Both the position numbers and the translations under genes were made by a program. Under the pieces are notes generated by a model. The model had not been told where the DNA came from and did not search any database. It saw only the letters and a list, made by a program, of their open reading frames with translations. DNA of 64,000 nt from Streptomyces cavernae (GTDB lineage Bacteria > Actinomycetota > Actinomycetes > Streptomycetales > Streptomycetaceae), in contig NZ_RPDJ01000015.1 of NCBI RefSeq assembly GCF_004023625.1, forward strand, positions 62,001 through 126,000, in the 5' to 3' direction. Within the stretch, counting starts at the first letter, position 1; each line of letters opens with the position of its first letter. This document shows positions 25,203 through 33,888 of the stretch, in pieces.

Positions 25203-27089
25203 ATGGCACGTGCGGTCGGTATCGACCTCGGTACGACGAACTCGGTGGTCGCCGTTCTCGAGGGCGGCGAGCCCACGGTCGTCGCCAATGCCGAGGGCGC
25301 GCGCACCACACCGTCCGTGGTGGCCTTCGCCAAGAACAACGAGGTGCTGGTCGGCGAGGTGGCCAAACGGCAGGCCGTGACCAATGTCGATCGCACCGCT
25401 CGGTCCGTGAAACGCCATATGGGCGACACGAGTTGGCGTTTCCCCGAGCGGGGCGCCGTGGACGGCGCCCGCTACCGCGCACAGGAACTGTCCGCGCGCG
25501 TGCTGCAGAAACTCAAGCGGGACGCGGAGGCGTACCTCGGTGAGAACGTCACCGACGCCGTGATCACCGTCCCCGCCTACTTCGACGACACCCAGCGCCA
25601 GGCCACCAAGGAGGCGGGGGAGATCGCGGGACTGAACGTCCTGCGGATCATCAACGAGCCCACGGCCGCTGCGCTGGCCTACGGACTCGACCGCGGCGAG
25701 GAGCAGACCGTCCTCGTCTTCGACCTCGGTGGCGGCACCTTCGACGTCTCACTGCTGGAGATCGGCGACGGCGTCATCGAGGTCAAGGCCACCAACGGCG
25801 ACACCCGACTCGGCGGCGACGACTGGGACCAGCGCGTCGTAGACCATCTCGTGCAGCGGTTCAGGGGCGGGCACGGGGTCGATCTCGGCCGGGACCGGAT
25901 GGCGCTGCAACGGCTGCGTGAGGGTGCCGAGAGGGCGAAGATCGAGCTGTCCTCGTCGACCGAGACGACGATCAACCTGCCCTACATCACCGCGTCCGCC
26001 GAGGGACCCCTCCACCTCGAGGAGAAACTGACGCGAGCTCAGTTCCAGGAACTGACGGCCGACTTGCTCGACCGCTGTCGGACGCCCTTCCATCAGGCGG
26101 TCAAGGACGCGGGCGTGAAACTGGCCGCGATCGACCATGTCATCCTCGTCGGCGGCTCCACCCGCATGCCGGCCGTGACCGACCTCGTGAGGGAACTGAC
26201 CGGCAAGGACCCGCACAAGGGGGTCAACCCCGACGAGGTGGTGGCCGTGGGTGCCGCGCTCCAGGCGGGTGTCATCCGTGGGGACGTCAAGGACGTTCTG
26301 CTCCTGGACGTCACCCCGTTGTCCCTGGGCATCGAGACCAAGGGCGGCATCATGACCAAGCTGATCGAGCGCAACACCACCATTCCGACGCGGCGTTCGG
26401 AGATCTTCACGACGGCGGCGGACAATCAGCCCTCGGTCGGCATCCAGGTCTACCAGGGTGAGCGTGAAATCGCCGCGTACAACAAGAAGTTGGGGGTCTT
26501 CGACCTCACCGGCCTGCCGCCCGCGCCACGCGGGGTGCCGCAGATCGAGGTCGCCTTCGACATCGACGCCGACGGGATCATGCACGTCTCGGCGAAGGAC
26601 CTGGCGACGGGGCGCGAGCAGAAGATGACCGTCACCGGTGGCTCGGCCCTCCCCAAGGACGACATCGACCGGATGATGCGGGAGGCGGAGCAGTACGCCG
26701 ACGAGGACCGCAGGCGCCGTGAGGCGGCCGAGACCCGCAATCAGGCGGAACAACTCGTGTACCAGACGGAACGGTTCCTGCGCGAGAACGGCGAGAACAC
26801 GGCGCGAGTGCCGGCCGACACGAGGGGGGAGGTGGAGGCCGCCGTCGCGGAACTGCGGTCGCTGCTGGAACAGGAGGCGGACACGGCCGCGCTGCGTGCG
26901 GGGGCGGAGAAGCTGGCAGGAGTGAGCCAGCGGATGGGGCAGGCGATGTACGCGGCGGCCCAGGCGGGGCCCTCCGCCGGTGACGGCGGGGCCTTCGGCG
27001 CCGGTGCGGCGTCTGACGCTGATGAGGAGGAGGGTGTGGTGGACGCGGAGATCGTGGACGAGGACCGGGGGAAGGGCGGGGCCGCTTAG
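25203..27089 (+). CDS. dnaK: DnaK (Hsp70) chaperone, stand-alone paralogue
   Basis: A 628-aa Hsp70 with all hallmarks: AVGIDLGTTNSVVAVLEGGE, VPAYFDDTQRQATKEAG, INEPTAAALAYG, FDLGGGTFDVS, ILVGGSTRMPAV, and the substrate domain start DVTPLSLGIETKGGIMTKLI. The acidic tail ends EEEGVVDAEIVDEDRGKGG. ATG 25203 follows GGGGACGG. The usual partners grpE, dnaJ and hspR are not downstream, so this is not the main heat-shock operon. A -35-like TTGACA is at 25132; a HspR inverted repeat (HAIR) was not found. It probably serves a specialised or stress role. Confidence 0.93.
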   Translation: MARAVGIDLGTTNSVVAVLEGGEPTVVANAEGARTTPSVVAFAKNNEVLVGEVAKRQAVTNVDRTARSVKRHMGDTSWRFPERGAVDGARYRAQELSARVLQKLKRDAEAYLGENVTDAVITVPAYFDDTQRQATKEAGEIAGLNVLRIINEPTAAALAYGLDRGEEQTVLVFDLGGGTFDVSLLEIGDGVIEVKATNGDTRLGGDDWDQRVVDHLVQRFRGGHGVDLGRDRMALQRLREGAERAKIELSSSTETTINLPYITASAEGPLHLEEKLTRAQFQELTADLLDRCRTPFHQAVKDAGVKLAAIDHVILVGGSTRMPAVTDLVRELTGKDPHKGVNPDEVVAVGAALQAGVIRGDVKDVLLLDVTPLSLGIETKGGIMTKLIERNTTIPTRRSEIFTTAADNQPSVGIQVYQGEREIAAYNKKLGVFDLTGLPPAPRGVPQIEVAFDIDADGIMHVSAKDLATGREQKMTVTGGSALPKDDIDRMMREAEQYADEDRRRREAAETRNQAEQLVYQTERFLRENGENTARVPADTRGEVEAAVAELRSLLEQEADTAALRAGAEKLAGVSQRMGQAMYAAAQAGPSAGDGGAFGAGAASDADEEEGVVDAEIVDEDRGKGGAA

Positions 27090-27101
27090 AGAGCACGGCC
27101 G

Positions 27102-27275
27102 CCGGGGGAGTAGGGCCGCCAGAGGGGCAGGGCCGTCAGGGGAGTATGGCCGTCAGGGGGAGTATGGCCGCCAGAGGGGCAGGGCCGTCAGGGGAGTAGG
27201 GCCGTCAGAGGGGCAGGGCCGTCAGGCAGGTAGAGCCGCCAGAGGGGCAGGGCCGCTGGAGGGTTGGGCCGCTAA
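27102..27275. repeat. 17-bp degenerate tandem repeat
   Basis: About ten units of 17 bp alternate two forms, GGGAGTAGGGCCGTCAG and AGGGGCAGGGCCGTCAG. They fill the gap between the convergent dnaK and XRE genes. The period equals that at 14195 but the sequence is unrelated. Confidence 0.8.
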
Positions 27276-27302
27276 AGGGGGAGGGGCGGGGCCCGGTGGC
27301 TC

Positions 27303-28166
27303 CTACAAAGCCTCGCGGAACTCGTGCAGGATCTTCCTGGTGCGTTGGGCGGAGGCTGCCTGGGCGGTCATGTGGTCGAGTACTTCCAGGTGGGCGGCCA
27401 CCTCGGAGCGGGAGTCGAGGTAGAGGGCGCCGGTGAGGTACTCGGTGTACACCATGTCCGGGAGTTCGGGCTCCGCGAAGCGGAAGAGGGAGAAGGGGGC
27501 GTAGGTGCCGGGGTGCGGGCCGGTGGCGAACTCGGCCACCTGAACGGTGACTTCGGGTCTGTCCATCAACTCCAGGAGCCGGGTCAGCTGGTCCCGCATC
27601 ACCGAGGTTCGGCTGCTCACCGGCCGGTGGAGGACCGTTTCGTCCATGACGACCCACAGGTGGGGCGGGTTGTCGGAGTCGAGCAGCCGCTGACGGTTGA
27701 GCCGCAGCTGCACATGGCGTTCGATCTCGTCGGGGTTGCTCTGTCCGACCGTGCCGGAGGCCAGCACCGCGCGCGCGTACTCCTCGGTCTGCAGCAGACC
27801 GGGCACGAAGTGGGGGTCGTAGGAGCGGATGAGCCGGGCGGCACCCTCGAGGCTGACGTACAGGCTGAACCAGTCCGGCAGCACGTCGTGGTACCGCTGC
27901 CACCAGCCCGGGAGGTTCGCGTCCTCGGCCAGCGCGCAGAAGGCCGCCACCTCGGCGTCGGGCACGCCGTACGTGGTCAGCAGCACCTGTACGTACGGGA
28001 TCTTGAGCGCGACCTCGGCCATCTCCATGCGCCGAACGGTCGCCGCGGCGACACGAAGGATGCGGGCGGCTTCCTCCCGCTTGAGCCCGCTGGCCTCCCG
28101 CAGCTCCTGGAGCCGCTTCCCGAGGACCACCTGCCCCACCGTCGGCGCAGGCCGCCGTTCACTCAC
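27303..28166 (-). CDS. XRE-family regulator with DUF5753 domain
   Basis: A 287-aa protein. Residues about 15-70 are a helix-turn-helix (LGKRLQELREASGLKREEAA), residues about 100-285 the DUF5753 domain (GLLQTEEYARAVL, PEVTVQVAEFATGPHPG, FRFAEPELPDMVYTEYL). Streptomyces encode dozens of these, often with a small DUF397 partner that is absent here. GTG 28166 has GGGGAGG at 6 nt. It probably controls a developmental or antibiotic locus; the target is not visible. Confidence 0.88.
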   Translation of the reverse strand: MSERRPAPTVGQVVLGKRLQELREASGLKREEAARILRVAAATVRRMEMAEVALKIPYVQVLLTTYGVPDAEVAAFCALAEDANLPGWWQRYHDVLPDWFSLYVSLEGAARLIRSYDPHFVPGLLQTEEYARAVLASGTVGQSNPDEIERHVQLRLNRQRLLDSDNPPHLWVVMDETVLHRPVSSRTSVMRDQLTRLLELMDRPEVTVQVAEFATGPHPGTYAPFSLFRFAEPELPDMVYTEYLTGALYLDSRSEVAAHLEVLDHMTAQAASAQRTRKILHEFREAL

Positions 28167-28242
28167 GCCACGCCTCCCCACGCGCCCAGGTCACAAGGCA
28201 GTGTGCCATGACCACCCCGGGATGGTTCAAGAGATGGAAGCT

Positions 28243-29043
28243 TCAAGGGATCAGTGAACGAAGGTACTTGACGGTCGCCGGGTCCGCGGGAAGGAACGTC
28301 TCGATGGCCAGTTCGGCGACGGTGACGTCCATGGGGGTGTTGAACGTGGAGATGGAGGAGACGAAGGACAGCACCCGGCCGTCGTGCTCGATCCGCAGGG
28401 GGAGGGCGAAGTGCACGACCGGGTCGTCGAAGGTGGCGGGCTCGTCCTCCTCCGGTACCGGATAGGCGGCCACCTCCTCGTACAGCTCCCGCAACGGCTC
28501 CAGGCGGTGCAGGGCGAGCTCCCGCTCCATCTGGTGCAGCAGGTGGCCGCGCCAGGCGCGCAGATTGCGGATGCGGGGCGCCATGCCCTCCGGGTGCAGG
28601 GTGAGCCGCATCGCGTTGAGCGGCTCGGTCAGCAGGTGCTCGGCGACTCCGTCCAGCAGCATCGCGATGCCCCGGTTGGCCGCCTGGACGTGGTAGGTGG
28701 CGTCCAGCACCAGCGCCGGATACGGCTCGTAGCCCTGGAGCAGTCTCTGCATGCCCTCGCGCAGTGCGGCCAGGCCCGGGGCGTCCAGCGGGGTCTGCGG
28801 GTAGTGGGGCGCGTAGCCGGCGGCGAGCAGGAGCGCGTTGCGGTCACGGACCGGGACGTCGAGGTGCTCGGCCAGCCGCAGGATCATCTCCTCGCTCGGA
28901 CGGGCCCGGCCGGTCTCGATGAAGCTGATGTGCCGGGCCGAGGAGTCCGCCTTCAGGGCGAGCTCCAGTTGACTGATGCGGCGCTGCTCCCGCCAGCCGC
29001 GCAGCAGTGGCCCTATACCTGGCTGAGGGGCGAGAGTTGTCAT
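28243..29043 (-). CDS. XRE-family regulator with MmyB-like ligand-binding domain
   Basis: A 266-aa protein: helix-turn-helix at about 12-70 (LLRGWREQRRISQLELALKA, SFIETGRARPS) and a MmyB-like domain (DATYHVQAANRGIAMLLDGV, HPEGMAPRIRN). These PAS-like domains bind small, possibly fatty-acid ligands. It starts at ATG 29043, only 27 bases from the divergent pterin dehydratase, so the two probably share a regulatory region and the regulator may control that gene. Confidence 0.88.
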   Translation of the reverse strand: MTTLAPQPGIGPLLRGWREQRRISQLELALKADSSARHISFIETGRARPSEEMILRLAEHLDVPVRDRNALLLAAGYAPHYPQTPLDAPGLAALREGMQRLLQGYEPYPALVLDATYHVQAANRGIAMLLDGVAEHLLTEPLNAMRLTLHPEGMAPRIRNLRAWRGHLLHQMERELALHRLEPLRELYEEVAAYPVPEEDEPATFDDPVVHFALPLRIEHDGRVLSFVSSISTFNTPMDVTVAELAIETFLPADPATVKYLRSLIP

Positions 29044-29070
29044 AGGAGCAACCTAACAAGGGAGCAGGTC

Positions 29071-29376
29071 ATGGCCGTCGAACCGCTGACGCAGAAGGAG
29101 ATCGAGGACCGCCTCTCCGAGCTGCCTGGATGGTCGCTCGACGGCGACCGCCTCGCCCGGTCCTACCGGCTCGGCTCGCACTTCGCGGCGACCGCGATGG
29201 TGGTGCACGTGGCCCAGGTGCAGGAGGAGCTCGACCACCACTCGGACCTCACGCTCGGTTACAACACCGTGTCACTCACCGTGAACACGCACAGCGTGGG
29301 AGGTGCGGTCACCGAGCTGGACTTCACGCTGGCCCGCAGGGTCGAGGAGCTCGCTCCCGGGCACGGTGCACATTGA
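29071..29376 (+). CDS. 4a-hydroxytetrahydrobiopterin dehydratase (pterin-4a-carbinolamine dehydratase)
   Basis: A 101-aa PCD/DCoH-family enzyme. It contains EIEDRLSELPGWSLDGDRLA and the active-site pattern DHHSDLTLGYNTVSLTVNTH (catalytic H-H region) followed by the helical tail. It dehydrates the 4a-carbinolamine formed by aromatic amino acid hydroxylases, recycling the pterin. No hydroxylase is adjacent. The start at 29071 follows GGGAGCAGG. Its TGA overlaps the TTG start of the methyltransferase. Confidence 0.9.
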   Translation: MAVEPLTQKEIEDRLSELPGWSLDGDRLARSYRLGSHFAATAMVVHVAQVQEELDHHSDLTLGYNTVSLTVNTHSVGGAVTELDFTLARRVEELAPGHGAH

Positions 29377-30125
29377 ACAAACTGGTGTTCGATTACGATG
29401 AGGAGGCCGTACGGTACGACGCCACGCGCGGCGGTGAGCCCCGAGCCGCCGCTGCCGCCGAGGCCGTCGTGGGCCTCCTCCCGCTGGGGACCCGCCGAGT
29501 GCTGGACGCCGCCTGTGGCACCGGCACCGTCACCCGGCGACTGGTCCTGGCGGGGCTGGACGTCACGGGCGTGGACGCCGCCCCCGGCATGCTGCGCCGG
29601 GCCGCCGAACGCGTCCCGGGCCGGCTCGTCCTCGCCGACAGCCGTCAACTCCCCTTCCCCGACGCCACGTTCGACGCCGTCACCACCATCTGGCTGCTGC
29701 ATCTGCTGGACGACGCGGCGCTCGTCGTCGCCGAGGCCGCCCGGGTGCTGCGGCCCGGCGGGACGTACGTCACCACCGTCGACAAGGCCGCCGCGCACGA
29801 CGTCCGCAGTGACATAGACGCCGTCATGGCGCCACGCCCGCGCCGGGCCCCGCGCGACGAGTCCTCACTGGTGACGGGATTCGCCGAGGGCTGCGGCCTG
29901 TCGGTGGCGGGTGCGTCCAGCTTCCGCGGTGTCGGTCAGGGCCGTACGCCCGCGCGGGCCGCCGCCGACGTACGCCGCGGCTGGTACACCCTGCTCACCC
30001 CCGGCGATCCGCTCACCGAACGGCTCGCCCGTCGCCTCGAAGAGCTGCCCGACCAGCAAGTGCCCCGTCGAGAACCGGAGTTCAGTCTGCGGGTGTATCG
30101 GAAACCTCCGACTGACGACGAGTGA
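29373..30125 (+). CDS. SAM-dependent class I methyltransferase
   Basis: A 250-aa Rossmann methyltransferase of the Methyltransf_11 type: motif I VLDAACGTGTVTRRL, acidic loop VTGVDAAPGMLRRA, LPFPDATFDAVTTIWLLHLL, and VLRPGGTYVTTVD. The substrate is unknown. The start may be TTG 29373 (overlapping the dehydratase stop) or GTG 29385, which lacks a clear ribosome site; coupling favours the former. It ends against a decayed DUF1579-like gene on the other strand. Confidence 0.85.
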   Translation: MNKLVFDYDEEAVRYDATRGGEPRAAAAAEAVVGLLPLGTRRVLDAACGTGTVTRRLVLAGLDVTGVDAAPGMLRRAAERVPGRLVLADSRQLPFPDATFDAVTTIWLLHLLDDAALVVAEAARVLRPGGTYVTTVDKAAAHDVRSDIDAVMAPRPRRAPRDESSLVTGFAEGCGLSVAGASSFRGVGQGRTPARAAADVRRGWYTLLTPGDPLTERLARRLEELPDQQVPRREPEFSLRVYRKPPTDDE

Positions 30126-30329
30126 AGTCCATGCCCCCTTCCAGCCCTGGCTCGGCACATCGAGCTCGCCGATGTTCGCTGCCCCGTCGAACAGGCACCA
30201 GCAGCGGCTGGTGGCCGGGAACTCCTCCCAGTCGCTGTCCGGGTCCAGGAAGTCGGTACGCCGCCGGTGGGCGACGTCCCACTCGCCGATGAGGAAGTCG
30301 ACGCCATGCGGTGCGCCGGTGATGCTCAT
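30110..30329 (-). pseudogene. DUF1579-like gene with internal deletion
   Basis: ATG 30329 has a perfect AGGAGG site and the frame begins with FLIGEWDVAHRRRTDFLDP, the start of a family of about 155-aa beta-barrel proteins. After about 65 residues (QGWKG) the match stops; a few bases on, another frame gives MDFTRRQ, which matches the C-terminal end of such proteins. The middle of about 80 residues is gone. The remnant overlaps the end of the methyltransferase. Confidence 0.65.
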
Positions 30330-30401
30330 GAGCGGCCTCCTGTGGTGCCCTCGGGGAGGGTGCCGGTCAGACAGGCGTCGAGGTGGGGGACGTCCGGCAC
30401 G

Positions 30402-30419
30402 AGCAAGAGAGCGCTTGCT
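30402..30419. promoter_or_regulatory. LacI-like palindromic operator upstream of PL11 gene
   Basis: AGCAAGAGAGCGCTTGCT has 14 of 18 positions in dyad symmetry, with perfect outer arms AGCAAG/CTTGCT. It lies about 78 bases before the start of the rhamnogalacturonan lyase. LacI-family repressors use 14-18 bp palindromes of this kind at sugar-utilisation genes. No LacI gene lies in the window. Confidence 0.45.
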
Positions 30420-30496
30420 GAACGGCGGCAACTCCCTTGCCCCGAGCGGCAACTGACGGAACAGAACCCGTCTGTCCTCCCAGGAGGTGTCCTGAA

Positions 30497-32395
30497 GTGC
30501 ACCCGCACAAGCACCGCAGACGTACGCTGCTCTCCGCCCTGGCCGCCACGGCTCTCGCCGCCACCGGGCTCACCACCCTCACCGCCGGTCCGGCCGAGGT
30601 CGTCGCCGCCCTGCCCCAAGTTCTCGGATCCGCTCGAGCCGAGGCCGCCATGGTCGAGGCCCTCGACCGGGGTGTGGTCAGTGTCCACACCGACAGCGGC
30701 AACCTGATCAGCTGGCGCTGGCTCGGCACCGACCGGAACGACGTGTCCTTCAACGTCTACCGCGCCGGCACCAAGGTGAACGCGACCCCCGTCTCCGGCT
30801 CCACCAACTACTTCCACGCGGGAGCCCCCGCCCACGCCGACTACACGGTCCGCGCCGTGGTGGACGGGGTGGAGCAGGGTGACTCGGTCCACGCGATGCA
30901 GTTCCGCACCGGGTACAAGGACGTGCCCCTCACCCCGCCCGCCGGTGGCACCACCCCCGACGGCGTCGCCTACACCTACGAGGCCAACGACGCCTCCGTG
31001 GGCGACCTGGACGGCGACGGCGCGCTCGACTTCGTCCTCAAGTGGCAGCCCACCAGCGCCAAGGACAACTCCCAGTCCGGCTACACGGGCAACACCATCG
31101 TCGACGGCGTCAAACTCGACGGCACCCGGCTGTGGCGCATCGACCTGGGCCGCAACATCCGTTCCGGCGCGCACTACACCCAGTTCCAGGTGTACGACTA
31201 CGACGGCGACGGCAAGGCCGAGGTCGCCATGAAGACGGCGGACGGCACGAAGGACGGCACCGGAGCGGTCATCGGCAGCTCGACCGCCGACCACCGCAAC
31301 TCCAGCGGCTACGTGCTGACCGGACCCGAGTACCTGACCATGTTCAACGGCCAGACCGGCCGGGCGATGGCGAGCGTCGACTACGTCCCCGCCCGCGGCA
31401 CGGTCTCGTCGTGGGGCGACTCCTACGGCAACCGCGTCGACCGGTTCCTCGCCGGCACCGCCTACCTCGACGGGGTGCGGCCCTCGCTCATCATGGCGCG
31501 CGGCTACTACACCCGTACGGTGATCGCCGCGTGGGACTGGCGGGGCGGCGCCTTCACCCGCCGCTGGACCTTCGACACCAACTCGTCCACGAACAGCGGC
31601 AAGGGCTTCGACGGCCAGGGCTCGCACAGCCTGTCCGTCGGCGACGTCGACAACGACGGCAGGGACGAGATCGTCTACGGCGCCATGGCCGTCGACGACA
31701 ACGGCAACGGTCTGTGGACCACCAGGACCGGGCACGGTGACGCCCAGCACCTCGGCGACCTCGACCCCTCCACCTCCGGCCTCGAGTACTTCAAGGTGTC
31801 GGAGTCCACCTCCCAGCCCGCCGAGCTGTACATCAACCCGGCCGACGGGGCCGTCCGCTGGCAACTCGCCGCGTGCTGCGACAACGGCCGCGGGGTCGCC
31901 GGAGACATCCACGCCGGCAACGCGGGCCCCGAGATGTGGTCGGCGTCCGACTCCTCCGTACGCGACCGGTCCGGTGCCACCAAGGGCCGTGAACCGTCCT
32001 CGGTGAACTTCCTGTCCTGGTGGGACGGTGACCCGGTCCGTGAACTCCTCGACGGCACCCGCATCGACAAGTACGGCACCTCGTCCGACTCCCGCCTGCT
32101 GACCGGCTCCGGTGTTTCCTCGAACAACGGCACCAAGGCCACACCCGCGCTGTCCGGCGACATCCTCGGCGACTGGCGGGAGGAGGTCGTCTGGCGGACC
32201 AGCGACAACACGGCCCTGCGCATCTACTCGACGCCGCACGAGACCACGACGAAGATCACCACCCTGCTCCACGACACGATGTACCGAACCGGTCTGGCGT
32301 GGCAGAACACCGCATACAACCAGCCACCGCACCCGAGCTTCTTCATCGGCGACGGGATGGGGACGGCACCCAGGCCGGCCGTCACCACGCCGTAG
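30497..32395 (+). CDS. Secreted rhamnogalacturonan lyase, polysaccharide lyase family 11
   Basis: A 632-aa extracellular enzyme. A twin-Arg-like signal peptide (HRRRTLLSALAATALAATGL) is followed by a PL11 beta-propeller: RGVVSVHTDSGNLISWRWLG, DLDGDGALDFVLKW, YDYDGDGKAEVAMKTADGT, VGDVDNDGRDEIVYG with repeated Ca-binding DxDxDG loops. It cleaves the rhamnose-galacturonate backbone of pectin rhamnogalacturonan-I by beta-elimination. GTG 30497 follows AGGAGG at 9 nt. No carbohydrate-binding module follows. The GH78 rhamnosidase at 47-50 kb fits the same pathway. Confidence 0.93.
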   Translation: MHPHKHRRRTLLSALAATALAATGLTTLTAGPAEVVAALPQVLGSARAEAAMVEALDRGVVSVHTDSGNLISWRWLGTDRNDVSFNVYRAGTKVNATPVSGSTNYFHAGAPAHADYTVRAVVDGVEQGDSVHAMQFRTGYKDVPLTPPAGGTTPDGVAYTYEANDASVGDLDGDGALDFVLKWQPTSAKDNSQSGYTGNTIVDGVKLDGTRLWRIDLGRNIRSGAHYTQFQVYDYDGDGKAEVAMKTADGTKDGTGAVIGSSTADHRNSSGYVLTGPEYLTMFNGQTGRAMASVDYVPARGTVSSWGDSYGNRVDRFLAGTAYLDGVRPSLIMARGYYTRTVIAAWDWRGGAFTRRWTFDTNSSTNSGKGFDGQGSHSLSVGDVDNDGRDEIVYGAMAVDDNGNGLWTTRTGHGDAQHLGDLDPSTSGLEYFKVSESTSQPAELYINPADGAVRWQLAACCDNGRGVAGDIHAGNAGPEMWSASDSSVRDRSGATKGREPSSVNFLSWWDGDPVRELLDGTRIDKYGTSSDSRLLTGSGVSSNNGTKATPALSGDILGDWREEVVWRTSDNTALRIYSTPHETTTKITTLLHDTMYRTGLAWQNTAYNQPPHPSFFIGDGMGTAPRPAVTTP

Positions 32396-32561
32396 CAGGC
32401 AGAACGTCTCCAAAAGGCGACGGGTCGGGAGGACCGACCGAGCCCACGGACGACCCTCCCGCCCGTGAGCGAAACCGCTCTGGGGAGAATCTGGGGAGAT
32501 CCAGAACCGTTACTGGCCCCCAGGCGATTCCGAGGGGCCGGCAGCGGTGGGCATCTCCTCG

Positions 32562-32820
32562 ACCGGTGCCAGACGCTGCCCAAGTGCTGCTCGGCACATG
32601 GGACATGCCGCGGGAGTACGGCTTCCACGTTCTGCGGCACACCTTCGCCGGCGTCGTACTTGCTGCCGGGGAGACAATTACCCAGCTGGCCGCGTGGCTT
32701 GGGCACACTGACCCGGCGTTCACGCTGCGGACCTGTGCACTTCATGCCGAAGTCCGACAGGCGCGACCCTCGGGTTCCCACCGGGAACCCTTCAGTTTTC
32801 GCGAACTCGCGAGGCTCTAG
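32562..32820 (+). pseudogene. Tyrosine recombinase (integrase) C-terminal remnant
   Basis: The frame reads YGFHVLRHTFAGVVLAAGE and LAAWLGHTDPAFTLRT, the box-II H-x-x-R and the second His of phage-type integrases. The catalytic Tyr segment is lost by a frameshift: VHFMPKSDRR appears in the next frame. No N-terminus is present. It marks the left edge of a decayed mobile region that starts right after the PL11 gene. Confidence 0.8.
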
Positions 32821-32888
32821 GGGGTGTGAAAGTTCGGTCACTGGTCCGATCGTCACGCCCGCGCCGCCCTTGCGGTACTACCGCAGTA

Positions 32889-33238
32889 AATGCGTATCCG
32901 GCCTGGCCTATGTGCCGCTGGCCGCCACCCCCACCTACAACGCGACCAAGGCCGCGATCCACTCCTTCAGCGAGTCGCTGCGGGTGCAGCTGACCAAGAG
33001 CAACGTGCAGGTGATCGAACTGGTCCCGCCGGCCACCCGAACCTCGCTGATGGGCCAGCAGAACAGCGACGTCGCCATGCCCCTGGAGCAGTTCCTCACC
33101 GAAGTCATGGACCTGCTGCGGACCCAGCCAGACGCTGAGCAGATCCTCGTCGAGCGGGTGAAGTGGCAGCGCAATGCCGAGGCCGAGGGCCGCTACCAGG
33201 ACGTCCTTAACGTCCTGAGCGCCCGCTACCGCGAGTGA
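32889..33238 (+). pseudogene. Short-chain dehydrogenase C-terminal fragment
   Basis: About 115 residues match the second half of an SDR oxidoreductase: SGLAYVPLAATPTYNATKAA holds the YxxxK active-site motif, followed by IELVPPATRTSLMG and an ILVERVKWQRNAEAEGRYQD end. The Rossmann N-terminus with the cofactor glycines is missing and no start codon with a ribosome site precedes it. Confidence 0.82.
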
Positions 33239-33307
33239 CCCACCGGACCGGGACGGGCGACGTCCGCGCCGCCGTCCCGGTACCCTGCCGATCTCCTGGC
33301 AGGAGCC

Positions 33308-33430
33308 GTGAACACCGTCGCGTTGAACGACGGCCGGCGCCTCTCGCAACTCGGTTTCGGCACCCTCAATCGCCAGTCAATAAGGACAGCCGGTCTGGAC
33401 GCCCGCGCCGACAAGGGCCCGGAACCATAG
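33308..33430 (+). pseudogene. Aldo/keto reductase N-terminal fragment
   Basis: GTG 33308 begins VALNDGRRLSQLGFGTLN, the first beta-hairpin and strand of aldo/keto reductases. The frame stops after 40 codons and unrelated sequence follows. The catalytic Asp, Tyr, Lys and His are absent. Confidence 0.6.
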
Positions 33431-33494
33431 GAGGTGGCTTCGGGCGCAGCTTCGACTCTACGGCCCGTGCTCACACGAGAAGGCTCGCGGTCGG

Positions 33495-33795
33495 TCAAGC
33501 GGCCCGGCCGAGTCCGGCGGCGGTCAGGTGCTGCTCGCGCGGGGTGAAGTCAACGTCGAGTTCCGGGTCGTACGCGTCGGGCTGGATACCGAGTTCGTGG
33601 GTGCTGTACTCGCCGAACCGGTTGATGTGCTCGGTCAGGTACGGCGAGATGTGCGCCAGGTCCTCCGGGTCGATCTCCCATCCCTCCTCCAGCAGCTGCC
33701 GCACGATCTCCGCGATGTCCAGGGCAAAGGAAGCCGTGGCGATGGTGAACCTGAGGGTCGTCGGCCCCGCGCAAAGCGATGATCTGTTTCATTGA
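33495..33795 (-). pseudogene. Tn3-family transposase C-terminal fragment
   Basis: The minus-strand frame ending at 33495 reads VRQLLEEGWEIDPEDLAHIS, then PYLTEHINRFGEYSTHEL and LDVDFTPREQHLTAAG, the last 70 residues of a Tn3-type TnpA. Upstream, TIATASFALDIAEI continues it in another frame. An ATG at 33795 with an AGGAG site starts a short frame (MKQIIALRG) that runs into it; this may be the beginning of the former HxlR target gene cut by the transposon. Confidence 0.7.
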
Positions 33796-33842
33796 CTCTC
33801 CTGTGCTTTGGAGGGGGAGAGAACCCAGGCTATGTTTCCGAC

Positions 33843-33881
33843 AGGAACCAGCAGGTGCCTTAAGGAGCCAGCAGGTACCTT
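33843..33881 (+). promoter_or_regulatory. Two direct operator-like boxes before HxlR gene
   Basis: Two nearly identical 19-base boxes start 20 bp apart: AGGAACCAGCAGGTGCCTT (33843) and AGGAGCCAGCAGGTACCTT (33863). Each is partly palindromic (AAGGNNCC ... GGTNCCTT). They sit between the divergent remnant and the HxlR start at 33889. HxlR/DUF24 regulators bind pairs of such sites to control a divergent gene and themselves. Confidence 0.55.
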
Positions 33882-33888
33882 CGGCGCC

